The translations under genes were made by a program, and so were the position numbers. Of a DNA stretch of 22,895 nucleotides, positions 22,739-22,895 are shown piece after piece. The notes under the pieces are model-generated. The model made no database searches, had not been told where the DNA came from, and worked only from the letters and a program-made list of their open reading frames with translations. How positions within the stretch are numbered: the first letter of the stretch is position 1; every line of letters begins with the position of its first letter. This DNA comes from a virus: positions 1 through 22,895 of the IMG/VR virus record IMGVR_UViG_3300046535_000964. One strand, given 5' to 3'.

Positions 22739-22895
22739 AGAACCAGCATAGTCGCTTGGGCGGGGTTGTGCAGGGAATGTCGTTAAAGGGGCGCTTTATT
22801 CCATCGCTATTCGCACCGCCCCTCACCACTTTGACTTAGACCGGGGGTGGCGGTTTTGGGGACGTATGGCAGCCAGCCAGCAGACCTCTAGCCCC
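22739..22895. other. Non-coding right end, short stretch with a hairpin
   Basis: 157 bp with no supported gene. ACCGCC (22815-22820) pairs with GGCGGT (22849-22854) and is followed by TTT on the plus strand, a weak terminator-like shape with a long loop. TGCACA and TATGCT with a 16-base spacer lie just upstream of the small terminase ATG on the minus strand but too close to it for a confident promoter. Two minus-strand frames are open for 20-24 codons from the window edge, so the end of an upstream gene may lie here. Confidence 0.35.

Noticed and set aside
22739-22778. Sigma70-type promoter TGCACA-16-TATGCT before the small terminase
   Set aside because: Weak match and the -10 would lie about 9 bases from the ATG; not enough to annotate as a promoter.
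22635-22829. 64-aa minus-strand frame overlapping the small terminase start
   Set aside because: Different frame from the HTH gene, no recognisable pattern, ends within it; looks like a shadow.
1-22895. tRNA genes, integrase, attachment sites, toxin-antitoxin or anti-defence systems
   Set aside because: No cloverleaf-type sequence, recombinase motif or recognised defence or anti-defence gene was seen; all open frames fit a virion, packaging or lysis module.

Overview
The window is the late (packaging, head, tail, fibre, lysis) module of a tailed bacteriophage, most likely a podovirus related to the SU10/Kuravirus-type lineage. This rests on an SU10/DUF5309-like major capsid protein, a podovirus-size portal, an SU10-type adaptor, a nozzle-like protein directly after it and a T7-like terminase. 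Every credible gene is on the minus strand, so the genetic order runs from the right end of the window (22.7 kb) to the left end (1). No tRNA, integrase, transposase, CRISPR array or bacterial housekeeping gene was seen. The DNA is G+C-rich by eye (not computed), with AT-richer patches in fibre and accessory genes. The bacterial host cannot be told from this segment.

Layout, in transcription order. (1) 22.74-20.83 kb: small terminase, an Ig/TIG-domain protein, a two-helix membrane protein (holin-like), and a one-helix/coiled-coil protein. (2) 20.84-14.43 kb: large terminase, portal, a 103-aa unknown, scaffold, major capsid protein, and a 116-aa decoration-like protein. A hairpin shaped like a plus-strand terminator follows. 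(3) 14.36-8.38 kb: a 621-aa glycine-rich protein with an apparent Sec signal peptide, a tail-collar-domain protein, the adaptor, a second decoration-like protein, a 79-aa protein, and a 528-aa nozzle-like protein. (4) 8.38-3.21 kb: a 1005-aa collagen-like/beta-helix fibre or spike, a fibre with a C-terminal S74 intramolecular chaperone, and a GNAT-like protein. (5) 3.2 kb to 1: an Ala/Gln-rich protein with a C-terminal glycine zipper, three small Pro-rich unknowns, an ejection-type protein, and a lambda-R-like endolysin that starts with GTG and runs off the left edge.

Genes are packed with ATGA, TAATG or few-base junctions and mostly strong Shine-Dalgarno sequences, so translation is probably coupled along long transcripts. 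Terminase and portal package DNA into a scaffolded capsid, adaptor and nozzle close the head, the fibre, collar and Gly-rich proteins are the likely host-contact set, the Ala/Pro/Gln-rich proteins are probably ejected or internal, and the membrane proteins and endolysin lyse the cell.

Most of this is a conventional phage module. The features that deserve a second look are the signal peptide on the Gly-rich protein, one short module reused in two genes 11 kb apart (shared KEQNAA motif), a decoration-like beta domain that recurs about four times around the adaptor, the plus-facing terminator, and the membrane genes lying about 20 kb from the endolysin.
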